DNA of 64,000 bases from Biscogniauxia marginata. Its lineage: Eukaryota > Ascomycota > Sordariomycetes > Xylariales > Xylariaceae. The stretch lies in contig MU404088.1 in assembly GCA_022695795.1 (NCBI GenBank), positions 124,001-188,000 of the forward strand, given 5' to 3'. Positions within the stretch are counted from its first letter, which is position 1; every line of letters starts with the position of its first letter. Below are positions 13,067 through 23,700 of the stretch, one piece after another. The translations under genes and the position numbers were made by a program. The notes under the pieces were generated by a model. The model had not been told where the DNA came from. It worked only from the letters and a program-made list of their open reading frames with translations, and searched no databases.

Positions 13067-13597
13067 GAAGAGTCAGACGACCGGGAGGAGGAAAAGAAAG
13101 TCTCATGAAGCGAGTGAGTGAGTGAGTGAGTGACGGAATGAAGAAGGGCGGTCTGGAGGGACGCGAAGGAACTACAAAGGATCGGGGTGGTGCTCTTGCA
13201 ACACGTGTCTGTGGAAATGCTTATGGTAGGAGAGGAATGATGGATCTCGCGATGAAGAAAGAACAAAAATGAAACTAAAGGCACTATTGCGACAGGCGCC
13301 CGAGGAGGATCGTCTTTTATGGCTGAGCTGTGCACAACGTGTACTCGTGTGGATGCGAATGGAAGCATGATAAATGATTGTCTTGTGCTAGACTGCGTGT
13401 GTTCCTCTATCAATAGAATTTTCTTTCCTTCAAATGACAGATGTTGCTGGACATAATAAACTTGGAAACACGAATAAATCATACAGACAATGCAATTTAT
13501 AATGATAAAATATTGACACGATTACATATGAAAACTAAATGCATCGTTTTAAATAAACTAAAAGGATTAAACAAGAAAAAGAGAAGAAAAAAATATG
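13067..13597. other. Intergenic, 3' UTR and tRNA downstream flank
   Basis: Holds a GAGT tandem near 13110-13130 just after the Rsa3-like stop and AT-rich DNA before the tRNA. An A-rich tract near 13575-13593 reads as T-rich on the minus strand and sits immediately 3' of the tRNA gene, as expected for a Pol III terminator. No gene seen. Confidence 0.55.
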
Positions 13598-13696
13598 CGA
13601 CACGAGCAGGATTTGAACCTACGAGGCCGAAGCCATAAGATAGCTGAACTCGCAGTGAATTCAAGTCTTACCCATTAACCACTCTGGCATCGTGCC
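13598..13696 (-). tRNA. tRNA-Ser (anticodon UGA) with 18-nt intron
   Basis: The minus strand folds as a class II tRNA. The acceptor arm pairs GGCACGA (5' end at 13696) with TCGTGTC, with one G-U pair. The D arm is CCA/TGG with an AGTGGTTAA loop (A box). The anticodon stem is TAAGA/TCTTA with loop CTTGAA plus A, giving anticodon TGA at 13661-13663. A serine-type long variable arm GGC-TTCG-GCC follows, and the T arm has loop TTCAAAT (B box). An 18-nt intron (13642-13659) lies directly 3' of position 37, the canonical site for tRNA-splicing endonuclease. A T-rich Pol III terminator follows on the minus strand. CCA is not encoded, as normal for eukaryotes. Confidence 0.93.
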
Positions 13697-14626
13697 GATG
13701 ACTAAGTTGAACAATTATCTGTTTGGATAGACTTTTATACCCCACCGACTTTGCCACAGAGGCCAGGTCAGGCCGTAATGAAAGTTGCAAAAAGCTACAT
13801 AGACTCTGTAAGCGTCGTTAACTATTTACCACATGAATCTAACTCCTCACAATGAACTGTTGAGCCATCAATTCATTCCCTTGTACTTAAATGACTATTC
13901 TTTATGAGTTAAGACATGATTTATTGAAGGAAGACAGAGAGAGAGGTCTTGTAAAAACCCCCCACAGGCAAGCTTCCCTCCAACCATATTATCTCCCTCC
14001 TTGTAGACGATTCCAATTCAACACCTAAGCATGGAAAAGTATATGGACAGGTGCTGGATATCGCTAAGAGAAAGCCTAACAAATATAATATTACATACAT
14101 GTACATACCTTTGCCCGTTTTAAGTGCATCTAGATATATACCTACGTAGACCTTTAACTCAGCAACTGTCCGCATGCACGTACAGTCCAAGCTACGATGG
14201 TGAGACATGTATAGCGATTAAGAGGGAAAGAGGGAGACCAAAAAGAAACGCAAACAGCAAGTAAACTAAATAAGTACTTCGCATTGCAAAAGCTTTGTCT
14301 GCAGTTCCAAAGCTACCAGGACCGCGAGGCACTAGTATAGCTTCGAGACAACTCCCTTCTTTCTTTGTTGACATGGTAGCAGCACGCGGGGGGGGTGGGG
14401 GCGCAAGCCAAATAGTCTGCTTCCGGTTGCCAAAATCTCTTGTTCTACTCGTCTCTCGTGAGGAAAATGTGGCTGTCAACTAATACAATAGCAAGAAAGA
14501 AAAAGAGGGAGAAGGAAAGAGAGGATAGAAAAAAACAAGATTACACTCCGCCCTCCCCTTTATCTCTTGACATATACATCCATCCGTAGCGTACATACAA
14601 CTACAATCCCCCCACCCGTTTCCGCC
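13697..14626. other. Intergenic, no gene recognised
   Basis: Upstream of both the tRNA (minus) and the orphan gene at 14627 (plus). Short open frames on both strands have no recognisable content. A G-rich run occurs near 14389-14402. Confidence 0.5.
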
Positions 14627-15635
14627 ATGCTCGCCCACAACGGGCACACCTTCCCCTCCCTCCCGGCCGCGATCCCCTACCTCCGCGCCATCGCCCCGGA
14701 CGCGTCCCGCTTCGCCGCGCAGTCGGCCCTCGCGCGGCAGGCCTTCGCGCGCCTGCAGTCCGGCTCGGACGCCTTCGAGCGGTACATGGCGTACCTGGAG
14801 TCGGACCGGGGCGCGTACGGGGCGGCGCTGGCCTCGTACGCCGCGTTCGAGGCGCACTTCCGCGACGAGCTCGCCCTCGCGCGCAGCTTCCGCCGGCAGC
14901 GCGACCGCCGCGACGAGTCGCTGCGCGCCGTCCGTGCGAGCTGGGCCCACGAGCCGCGCGCCCTCGCCTGGCTCGGTTTCGGGACCGTCGGCGGCAGCGG
15001 CGGCGGCGGCGGCGGCGATGGCAATGGTAATGGTAATGGTAATGGTAATGATAATCACGCGGCGGTGGGGAGGAGGAGGAGGAGGAGGAGGGGGGACGGC
15101 GCCTTGCCCCGAGGCGCGAGGGAGTCCAAGTCCTTCCTCGACGCGCTGCGCGCGCTCGCCCGGTCCGTCTGGAGCTGGGACCGCGCGCGGCGCGGGATCA
15201 ACTGCGCGGTGCGGGCGCGTCTCGCGTTCCGGGGCAAGGGCGTGCGGCTGCAGCCGCACGTCACGACGTCGGACCTGGTCGTGGCGCGGCGCGGGAAGTT
15301 CCGGGGCGTGCCGCTGCCGGTCGAGGAGGAGGTCGGGGCCGACGGGGAGTGGTTGCGGAGGCACGGGATGCGTATCAATGCGCACGGGGTTATATGCTCG
15401 GCCGAGGAGGAAGATGACCAGGACGAGAACGACGGGGACGGCGAGGGCGCAGGTGAGCAGATCGCAGGCGCCGAGGACATCCCCATAGATCCCGATCTCG
15501 AACTCGCAGCGCCTGCGCCCGTGCCTCCTCCGCCTTCCTGCCTCGAACCCCTCGCGTTCTCCGATCCGGATCTCTCCTCCTCTCTAAGCTCCAGCCCGAG
15601 AGGCGACGAAGACTCCCTCAGCTCGCTCCCGTCCT

Positions 15636-15666
<31 letters not shown>

Positions 15667-16122
15667 CCCCACCAACAGCAGCAGCATTATCACCCCTCAT
15701 CCCCCTTCCTCTCCCTCTCCTTCTTCTCCTTCTCTCTCGCACCCCACCTCAACCTCAACCTCAACCCCAAACACGACTCCCACAGAATGGAAGCGCTGCA
15801 GCTGCAGCGCCGACGTCCCCGACGCCTGGTCGCCTGGGTCGGGTTCCGGCTGCCGTGCTACCGGCACACGCGGTGCCTGGCGGCGCGGCTGGGGCTCGCG
15901 TACCACAGGGTCGAGGGCCCGGAGCTGCGGCGGCGGCTGGCGCGCGTGCACGCGCGCTGGGACCTCCTGCGCCAGGTCCGGCGCCACCGCGAGCTGTTCC
16001 GGTGGTTCCGGCGGGATTACGTGCACGGGCTGTTATTTGACGATGATGGCGGTGATGATGGTGGTGGTGATGGTGATGATGTTGGGGAGGATGAGGATGA
16101 GAAAGATATAGGATGTGGATGA
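14627..16122 (+). CDS. Hypothetical GC-rich protein, frame switch unresolved
   Basis: Strongly GC3-biased coding sequence, not recognised. The ATG at 14627 (MLAHNGHTFPSLPAA) is preferred over an earlier in-frame one because protein-like sequence begins there. The first about 250 residues are Ala/Arg-rich and probably helical, broken by a Gly/Asn/Asp repeat (GGTAAT units near 15025-15050), and include a short conserved-looking block (RRGKFRGVPLPVEEEVG). An acidic and then Ser/Pro-rich linker follows (CAT and CTCAAC repeats, 15640-15770). The original frame runs to 16111 but becomes Gly/Cys/Arg-rich and shadow-like after about 15787. The +1-numbered frame, open from 15457 to 16122, instead reads as a normal basic helical protein (WVGFRLPCYRHTRC, RWDLLRQVRRHREL) with an acidic tail. 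An intron or a frameshift must join them; the GTGAGC at 15453 is the best donor, but no canonical acceptor gives the right phase. Confidence 0.5.
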
Positions 16123-16923
16123 AGTCTATAGATGAGTTATGAGAGCCCTCCCCGTGGCGACACTGTGAGGGCGTATTGGGATGTATATACTCTTCTTTGA
16201 AGCAAGCATATATCCTTTAGAAGAGGGTTTTCTTTTAAGGAAGGGGGTGGGAAAATCGATGCGTAGATGAACCCAATCCTCGTCACCAAACGATTGTTTA
16301 CAACCACACCAACCACACTTATTATAACGGGTACTAGAGCTTGAGTGAAGGGAAGAGACAACGTAAACTCAATGAAACCGCACCGTGGACCTGTTTTTCA
16401 AGAACACCTACTGATTGATCATTTCCTAGACTCGTGGGTCATAACTAAAGATATTCTTGAGGGTATTTTCAGGGGGGGTTTTCTTTCTTCATTAAGGACA
16501 TTAAAGGGTCAACGCAGTCTGACCGGCCATACCTCCTCCCATCATCATTATCCAAATGAGGTATCTCTCTCTCCAATTTCCCCAGCCCAGCCAAACCGCA
16601 ATGCAGTTTCGGAAATAAAAATATAAGCCTACAAGGTCCGCCTCCCTAGGGGTATCATTGAGAATAATGAAAGTCCAGAATGCTTAAAAATATGTGGTAT
16701 CAAAAACGAAGAGGGGGTAGAGGTATAATGAAAATGCAACTACCCGCCGATTGCGCCGGAATCCCGAATGAATGATCGATCAGTTAAAGCGTGCCCGCTT
16801 TATCGAGAATACGACCAATAGCATCCCAATGCAAAAAAATGGTAGCCTTCCGCCGTGTGTTGAAGTGATTTTTTTCCCCTCCTTCTTTTCTTTGATAAAT
16901 GTTGATGTCATGATGGCAATCCC
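16123..16923. other. Convergent intergenic region
   Basis: Lies between the 3' ends of the orphan gene (plus) and the YTP1-like gene (minus), so probably holds 3' UTRs. A 93-codon frame at 16345-16626 (plus) shows no recognisable domain and I do not call it. Confidence 0.5.
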
Positions 16924-19023
16924 TCAGACCCTTGAAGTAAGTGTCCAGGTCTTCGGGGACTTGCCAGACTCTTTGCGGACGGCCCAACCCTTAAGCGCCA
17001 GAACCAGCACGATCCAGGCCATGAGAAGCCCAACCAATCCCATAGTGACCGTGTACATGAACATTGCATCTAGGTCGTAATGGATCATTCCTGCGACCGT
17101 GTCGCTGCTCTATTCGTTTATTAGCAAGGCAGTTTTAGGAATAACAGAGGCATGAAATGAGTAGACTTACACTCGCCATAAATATCGTACCTCCCGACAT
17201 GAGACCGAAGGCAGTAAGCAGCTCCGTCGGCGGCCGGGAAGGCAGGATAGAACGCGGCGGCTTGAGATACAACAGCACGTACGTGAATCCTCGGGCGAAT
17301 GAGGCTCCCGTCAAGAGATTTCCCCATTGCTTGTGAATCATGCTCGAAATCATAGACTGCTGCGTGTGCGAGCTCATCATGATACCGAGCAGGAAAATCA
17401 CGAGCGCCGGAATCGGGTTGATCGAAAACTCGTACTGCTTTGGTTCCTCCAATGCCTCGCGTTCCTCATTGCTGTAGGCATGCTCTGGGTGTGCGAGCGC
17501 CGCCTCAGTCACTGTCGTGTTGAGCAACTCGCGGATGCGAGTGGACTCAACTAGCATTGCCAACTAGAAGCATTTATTAGGTCTCATCTTTCGTTAGAAA
17601 ATGCTAGATAGGGAACCTACCAAGCCGCCTCCGATGAAAAGCACGGTGATGGACATGTGCTCTAGGTCCTGAGGGCTGAAAGCCTCGCCCGCATTGGCAA
17701 GATGCTCAAGAAAGATGTTGGTCGAGCCATAAGTGAAGATGAGAGCGCCCTCGACGAATTCTGCCGAAGGCCGCCACTTCCGGGAGCGCTGCTTCGGCCG
17801 AACGTTCCATGCCTGTGATTTTTATTAGCAAGCCCTTACCTATAATACTAGGATCTAAACAAGCTTGGCGTTTCTGACTCACCCAGCCGAGCTCTCCGAA
17901 GCTTCCGGACCATCTCCCAATAGTCAAGATGCCGTACCAAAAGAAGATTGCGCCTTTGATCCAGTGCGCTAAGCCGCTGAAAATCTCGTGTCCCTCCTAA
18001 TGTTTTTTGTTAGCAAGCCGACCTAGGTATTCGAATACGCGAGACTTACAAAGAAGCGAGCATATGTAATGACACCGGTGCACAACGTGATATAACCCAG
18101 AATAAGGATAGTCCTGTCGACGAAGTTGTAGCCGAACATCAGGAATTTCCATGTTCTGCCTGAGATCTTGCTAGCAACTCTAGCAATGAATGATTTTGGC
18201 GTCTTGGATGATAGTAGCTCCGCAGGTTTTAGCTCGAGATCTTCGTAGTCTTCGTAGTGCACTCTTCGATCGCCCTCCTCGATGGGGGACTCGTGACCAA
18301 GACTTGTAGATAGCGAATTGCTTCGCAGGGACTCGGTTTTTGGTTCCGTACCTTGGCCGCTATCGTTGGAATGTCGGTAGGGGCTATCAAAAACGGGAGC
18401 GTTCGCGAGGTGGTGCTCGGCCATAGCTTCAGTCGAGACGGGAATGAAGCCCTGCTCCTCTTCCTTGCTGTATTCCTGCCCACCAGTCTTGCCTACCACA
18501 CCGGCGACACGACCTACCAGACTTATAAGGACCTGGGCGCTGACAACCCAGGTCACCAGCCAACCGAGCTTGTGGTGCGCGTTGTTGGGGTAGAGGTCGG
18601 GCGTGTTCGCATTGTAGCTGAGCGCCAGCGCGACTCCTATCGCATTCGTAAGGAGAAACACAAACTGGGTCGCAAGGGTGAATCTGGATCGCGCAATGGA
18701 GAACATGACAGCTAGAAGATACCCGTCAGCGGCGCAGTTAAAAGACGAGGTGTTGAGGCTTGTTCCGAACCTATGGGTAGCACGAAGACCCAGCTTACAA
18801 CCATCAATGCGATATGCGCATACATGACACCTGCGTGCTCGGGATGCGAAAAGTAGGTCGGCGGGTAGGAGTCTGGGTCCGGCTTTGGCTCTTCAGCGGT
18901 CATGTCCATATCCATATCCATCCCGCCTTCGCCATCATGGCCATGGGCGAGAACTGTGGGAAGCGAGCCGGCAATGGCGACGAGCGCCAGCAACCTGAGC
19001 GCAGTTATAGTTGCTGACCGCAT
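16924..19023 (-). CDS. YTP1-like integral membrane protein (DUF2427 + Ytp1 domains)
   Basis: A six-exon gene on the minus strand: 18771-19023, 18050-18711, 17883-17996, 17621-17812, 17171-17563 and 16924-17109. All introns are GT-AG of 53-70 nt and the model gives 599 residues, the usual size for fungal DUF2427/Ytp1 proteins. A cleavable signal peptide (about residues 1-26, ending VLAHG) precedes a short Met/Asp/His-rich segment (HGHDGEGG, then MDMDMDM). Next come the DUF2427 membrane block (HAGVMYAHIALMVVSWVFVL, then MFSIARSRF), a charged Ser-rich cytoplasmic loop (about residues 155-235) and the multi-helix Ytp1 domain (HEIFSGLAHWIKGAIFFWYG, GRWSGSFGELGWAWN). Yeast YTP1 has no defined function; similarity to cytochrome b561-like membrane proteins has been noted for this family. 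The role here is unknown. A CCAAT box on the plus strand at 19134-19138 lies 111 bp upstream of the start. Confidence 0.9.
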
Positions 19024-22000
19024 ATCGCCCGTGTGTAATTCTAGAATACGCGTCGTCTGTTGATTTTCCCCCCTCTTCTTTTCTCTCGTTCTGGGTTTCT
19101 TTCTCCTCCCCTTCTAGGTTCGACTTTGACCGGCCAATTTAGAGAGGGCTATTTTACACGCCTTGTCTATTCAACCCGTGCTAGGAAAGTTCTTAGAGGT
19201 TACCGTAGTTAGGTATATGGATATATAAAGATATTGCAGGTCTATAGGTAAGCTTGATATGCGATCCACAGCCTTTCTCCGCTTGGATCAAGGTTGTAGT
19301 AGCATAGGTTAGGTAGCAGTGGGTAGGCGGTAAGCCACGAGACAAGGGGCGGGCAACGGAGACAGGTATTATTAAGAAGAGCTGCAAACGGCCAAGGTGA
19401 GGAGGGGGAGTAGGTATTTATTGATTGTTAGCAACAAAGAAAATACGGCCAGGTCGGCGGGCTTCGTAGGTGCGGACCTTCTCGGCCTCGAATATATTTT
19501 GGCATGCTGTATTTTGGCATGTTGTCAGCGACTCTCGGCGCACATTGGCACTGCGACCGTCTCGTCGTCTTGGCCCCCCCCTCTAGCGGCGGAGCCACGA
19601 GGGCTATGGGGCGGAAGTAGCATGTTGGACCTAGGAATAGTGTCATATTAAGATCCGAGAGTTCCGAACGTAGGGTGGGAAAGGCGAATGGCAGATGGGT
19701 AAGAGACGAACGGCGGTATGTGAAGCAAAGCTGCGAGTGACGGAGACTGAACAGTACAAGGTGGAAAGCTATGGTGGATAAGACGGACCCCTGCAACCCA
19801 AGTACCCAAGAAGCCACAACCATGACAGCATCGTCGTTCAAGGCTCCACTCTCGTGCAGTTCTGGTTCGAAGCCCCCCACCTAGCTAGCTTCATCTGGCC
19901 AGTCGTCGTCCTTCGCGGCCATCAACCTCTAGGCGGTTCCATGTGTATCCACAAGTTAAGGTCGGTACGTACCTTCGGATTACAATCTTACGGGATAACG
20001 TCAGTTGGGTATGGAGAGTTTATGCAGTCAACTTTTAGATGGTGACTCAATATCGCGAAAGCTGCACTTTCGAGGCGGGCATCACCTCAGCGCATGCATT
20101 AGGTAGATTGATACATGTTGAGAAGAAACAGAAGAGAAGAGAAACCCTCAGCACATACCGTACCTCGTTTTCATCCCGTCCTCCTATGAGACGTACGACC
20201 GGAAGCACCCCGGCATCCAATTCATTATATGTAATTACCCAAGTTCAATTACATACATAGATAGGTAGGCAGGTAGGTACACAGGTAGGTAGGTATGCGT
20301 TAGATCACGCCCGATGTATGTAACCCAACCCAGCTACTTAACGTACCTAGCTTACTTATTTGTTCATTACTAGGTATTATGCAGAGTGTTTCGCTTCGCT
20401 GCACGAACTTAGACATCCTTGCAAGGTAGCAGTTGCCCGATTGCCTGAAAGCTTTTTCAGCCTTTCCTATTATTTCCTTTCCTCTCTCAAGGAGCCGCGC
20501 TAGCTGGGATTGTAGCTGGACTCGAAGCTCCGTGTTTGGAGACACAGTCTGACAGTATACTGCCTACCTACCTTACATGTAGAGTGCCTATTACATTACG
20601 GAAACTTAAAAGCCCTGAGTATTTAATGTACCTATATACCAGATTACCAATCAGCATATCAATCAATCCTACTTCGGATGGTGACTTACAATGGGATTTC
20701 AAATGGCTGTTATCCTAGCGCTAGGCGCGCTTTGTTAAATGGACATCTTGTAAGCCATTTCAAATCCGGACTCATCTGACTACAAGACTTTCTTCCTTTT
20801 CTGTTTATTATGTTGTCTCTTAGCTGTTGTGTTGCACACGATGTGGGTATAGTTCAATCAAACTCTTTTCTTCTACGTGTATACGTGGGCTCGTGGGATA
20901 GCCGTAGCAAACCACCACGTTCACAGTATCTAGGTTGGTATTTACTACATTATCACCATGACAGGGTTGTAGCTCAACCGGGCGGGATGCAGTCACATGC
21001 AATGAGCGGCGAGCTCGGCGGGCGCTCCCTACTAGCGCTGCATCCAAGTGCCGGGTATGAGACACACATACTACGTATAATGTCTGTTGGCCGATTCTCT
21101 CCAACTCCCCCCCCCCCCCCCTCGGCTCTTTACTGTTGTCTCTGAGCAAGGGAGAGTTTTGAAAAGGCACGCTGACAGGGCTGTAGGAAGCGAGGAGGGG
21201 GACTAGTTACGAATTGTTTCGATTGGGAAAATATTTGAAAACATGGCACTAAGATAAACTAGGAATGCCTTCATAGTACGTATGTAGTAAATAGTAAATT
21301 GAAATCTCAATTTGGAATCGGAGGTTGGCGCGCGACTTTAATTGCTCCTCTCTCATGAACCCCACACCAGTTCCGAGAGAGAGGACACTCGAAAATTTCC
21401 GGAAGCCCGCGATCTTGGTGGGCTGTTTTACCAAGATCCAGTCTCCCTTCGAGCTTCGCATTGTTCGGATGAAACAACACAATGGATGGAACGGGGGAGG
21501 AGAGGGAAAAAAAAAAGGAACAATGCCCCATCGGAATTGGCCGCCGAATGCAGGATTGCGATCATCAAGTAGTTTAGTAGGTAACTTATATGCTATGTAC
21601 TACCCACAAACGAAACCGGCCGGAAGTAAAGAGGTTGGGGTGCTGGAAGAAGACGGGCATATAGTAATTACTCTATATGCTGGTATGGAAATACAAATGT
21701 ACCTAAAGTATGTCGGCTTTATAGTGGATCGGACTCCGAGAAACGCGAGAGGCCGTTACCTAAGATGTTTTTGTTACATACATGTGTTTTGGAAACGTCG
21801 AACTTTTTTTTCCTTTTTCTTTTTCTTTTCACCTCCTCCCTCCTACACTACCTGGTCCTGGTTAGTTACTTCACGATTTGCGATCATGCGATGACAGGAT
21901 GGCCCGATGACACACACCCACACAGTACGTAAAATTAGCTAGTTACATCCAAAGACCTGTAGACTTATACACACACAACACACTACACTACAAACCTGCA

Positions 22001-22785
22001 TATGGGCACTTATTCTCTCGTAAGGCTGTTGGCGCTTTGTGTTCCTAGTATGTGTGTAGGATCTGACTTGCGTTGTGTCGTTGGTCTTGCTAATGGCGCC
22101 TAAACCACCAACTATTCCGCCAGTCTAATATGTATTGTACTACATCTGACTGGATCTTTGTGTATCCCTAGCTAGATTAATAATACGTGATCATACCTCC
22201 AGCAGAGGGGGCCAAGGTTCTTTGTGGTTGTCTCAAAGCCACCGTACGTACGCACATAGTCTACATGCATTAGGTATACCTAGTGATCGCGATCCAGTCC
22301 TGTGTAAAATTCTACACTATGGAACACTAAACCCACAGTCGAAGGAAGCGGTCGCGGATATAAGGTATAGGTCTTTATTTATTTCCTCTTTATCTCCACC
22401 ACGTGTAAATGTTTGGACAGAGGCACACTTACACTAGCACCGACTTATCATCAATCCACCACTTTGGTGGGTAACCTATAGAACTACCTACATAGTAACC
22501 ATCTACACGTCAATACGTGGTTAAACACGTGGTTTAACAAAGCAAAGTATGCATATCGGACCCGAGCGAACCTATATACCTAGCTACATCTAGCTAAATG
22601 CCAACGAGGAGGAACTAGGTAGGCAAGGTAGGTAGAGATAATCTACGCACTCGGGCTGCTCGGATCTTACGGCTCAAAAGTCGTCGGGAAGTGCGGAGCC
22701 AAGCTGAGCTCGAGACTTTTCTCAGCCTAAAAAGCCTGGTACATGTCAAAGATGGGGCTGGGGGGGAAGAGGGGGTTTGTTCAGC
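19024..22785. other. Long gene-free spacer with simple repeats
   Basis: About 3.8 kb with no supported gene. Frames such as 19428-19880 (minus) and 21325-21894 (plus, 189 codons) lack domains and are crossed by simple sequence. Seen: AGGT/TAGG repeats near 20262-20296, a C-run near 21106-21121, AC-rich tracts near 21910-21985, and a tandem ACGTGGTTTAA-like pair near 22514-22538 next to a CCACC/GGTGG hairpin near 22457-22471. Confidence 0.5.
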
Positions 22786-23700
22786 CTATAAGCTTGGCCT
22801 TCCCTTAAGGCGCCATCTATCTCCGGCCTCGAGAACAACCTTGTCCTCGCCCAGGAGCTTCCGCAAGATCTGGGTCACGCCGCCCGCGGCGTGCAGGTGC
22901 AGACTCTCGTGGACGTCGCGATATATGACTTTTACCAGCTCCATGGGAGTCCAAGCAGCGCCGAGTGGCGGTCCTGCGTCCGGACCACCACTACCACTAC
23001 CACTGTCGCTGGCACTACCGGGCGACGTCGATAAGTGCTTGGGTGATAAACCCAACATCTGCAGCACCTGCGCCTCGCGCTGCTGCCTGTGCGCGATGTA
23101 CTCGGAGATCTTGGCTCGTGCCTCTGGCAGCACCGGCCCGTGGCCCGGATAGGCCCGGCCGGACACCAGGTTCTCCATCCTGGCCAGGCTCCCGAGATAG
23201 GTGCCGAGGTCCTCGAAGACGGCGGTGCCCTGGCCCAGGACGTTGTCGCCGGTGAAGAGGGCGTCCTCTTCCCGGAAGACGAAGGATATGTGGTCCGTCG
23301 TGTGGCCCGGAGTGTGCACCGCGGTCAGGGTGGCCCCCTCGACCTCGAACGTCTGGCCGTCGGCGATGTCCAGCTGTCCGTCCTTGGGATCGTACTTGTA
23401 GATGGCGGCCTGCGGCGAGTGCTCCAGTAGTTGGGGTATGCCCTGCGTGTGGTCGGGGTGCCAGTGGGTGATGAGAGCTCTATGAACGGTAGCTTTCTCC
23501 TCCTCGAGAGTCCGCTTCAGGGCGGCGATCCACGAGGGTTTACCCTCGCCCGTGTCGATCAACAGCCTCCTCGGCCCGGTGCCGACGAGGTACGTGTTTG
23601 TTCCCTGGAGCGTAAACTTGCTCGGGTTGCCGCCTAGTATGCGGATGCAAGCCGGGCTTAGACGCTCGACTTCGGGTATATGAACGAGTTGGGATGCCAT
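22786..23700 (-). CDS. Metallo-beta-lactamase-fold hydrolase, LACTB2-like
   Basis: A single-exon gene of 304 residues. The MBL signature is complete: THWHPDH (His79, His81, Asp83, His84), HTPGHT (His133), FTGDN (Asp152) and YPGHG (His187), so a two-metal active site is expected. The N-terminus carries the GTNTYLVGTG and LLIDTGEG segments shared by LACTB2 (a mitochondrial endoribonuclease in animals) and by the fungal MBL thioesterases that release aromatic polyketides (MdpF/AptB type). The C-terminal helical part (LVKVIYRDVHESLHLHAAGG, ILRKLLGE) is the LACTB2-type extension. A Ser/Gly-rich insertion sits between the two parts (about residues 223-245). With no polyketide synthase in the window, the housekeeping LACTB2-like role is preferred. 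Confidence 0.88.
   Translation of the reverse strand: MASQLVHIPEVERLSPACIRILGGNPSKFTLQGTNTYLVGTGPRRLLIDTGEGKPSWIAALKRTLEEEKATVHRALITHWHPDHTQGIPQLLEHSPQAAIYKYDPKDGQLDIADGQTFEVEGATLTAVHTPGHTTDHISFVFREEDALFTGDNVLGQGTAVFEDLGTYLGSLARMENLVSGRAYPGHGPVLPEARAKISEYIAHRQQREAQVLQMLGLSPKHLSTSPGSASDSGSGSGGPDAGPPLGAAWTPMELVKVIYRDVHESLHLHAAGGVTQILRKLLGEDKVVLEAGDRWRLKGRPSL

Noticed and set aside
14934..15488. Alternative long frames on both strands within the GC-rich orphan gene
   Set aside because: Low-complexity Ala/Arg/Gly/Ser composition typical of shadow frames in high-GC3 DNA.
21325..21894. 189-codon open frame on the plus strand
   Set aside because: No domain, low-complexity Gly/Lys and Phe runs, and no splice or promoter support; likely chance.
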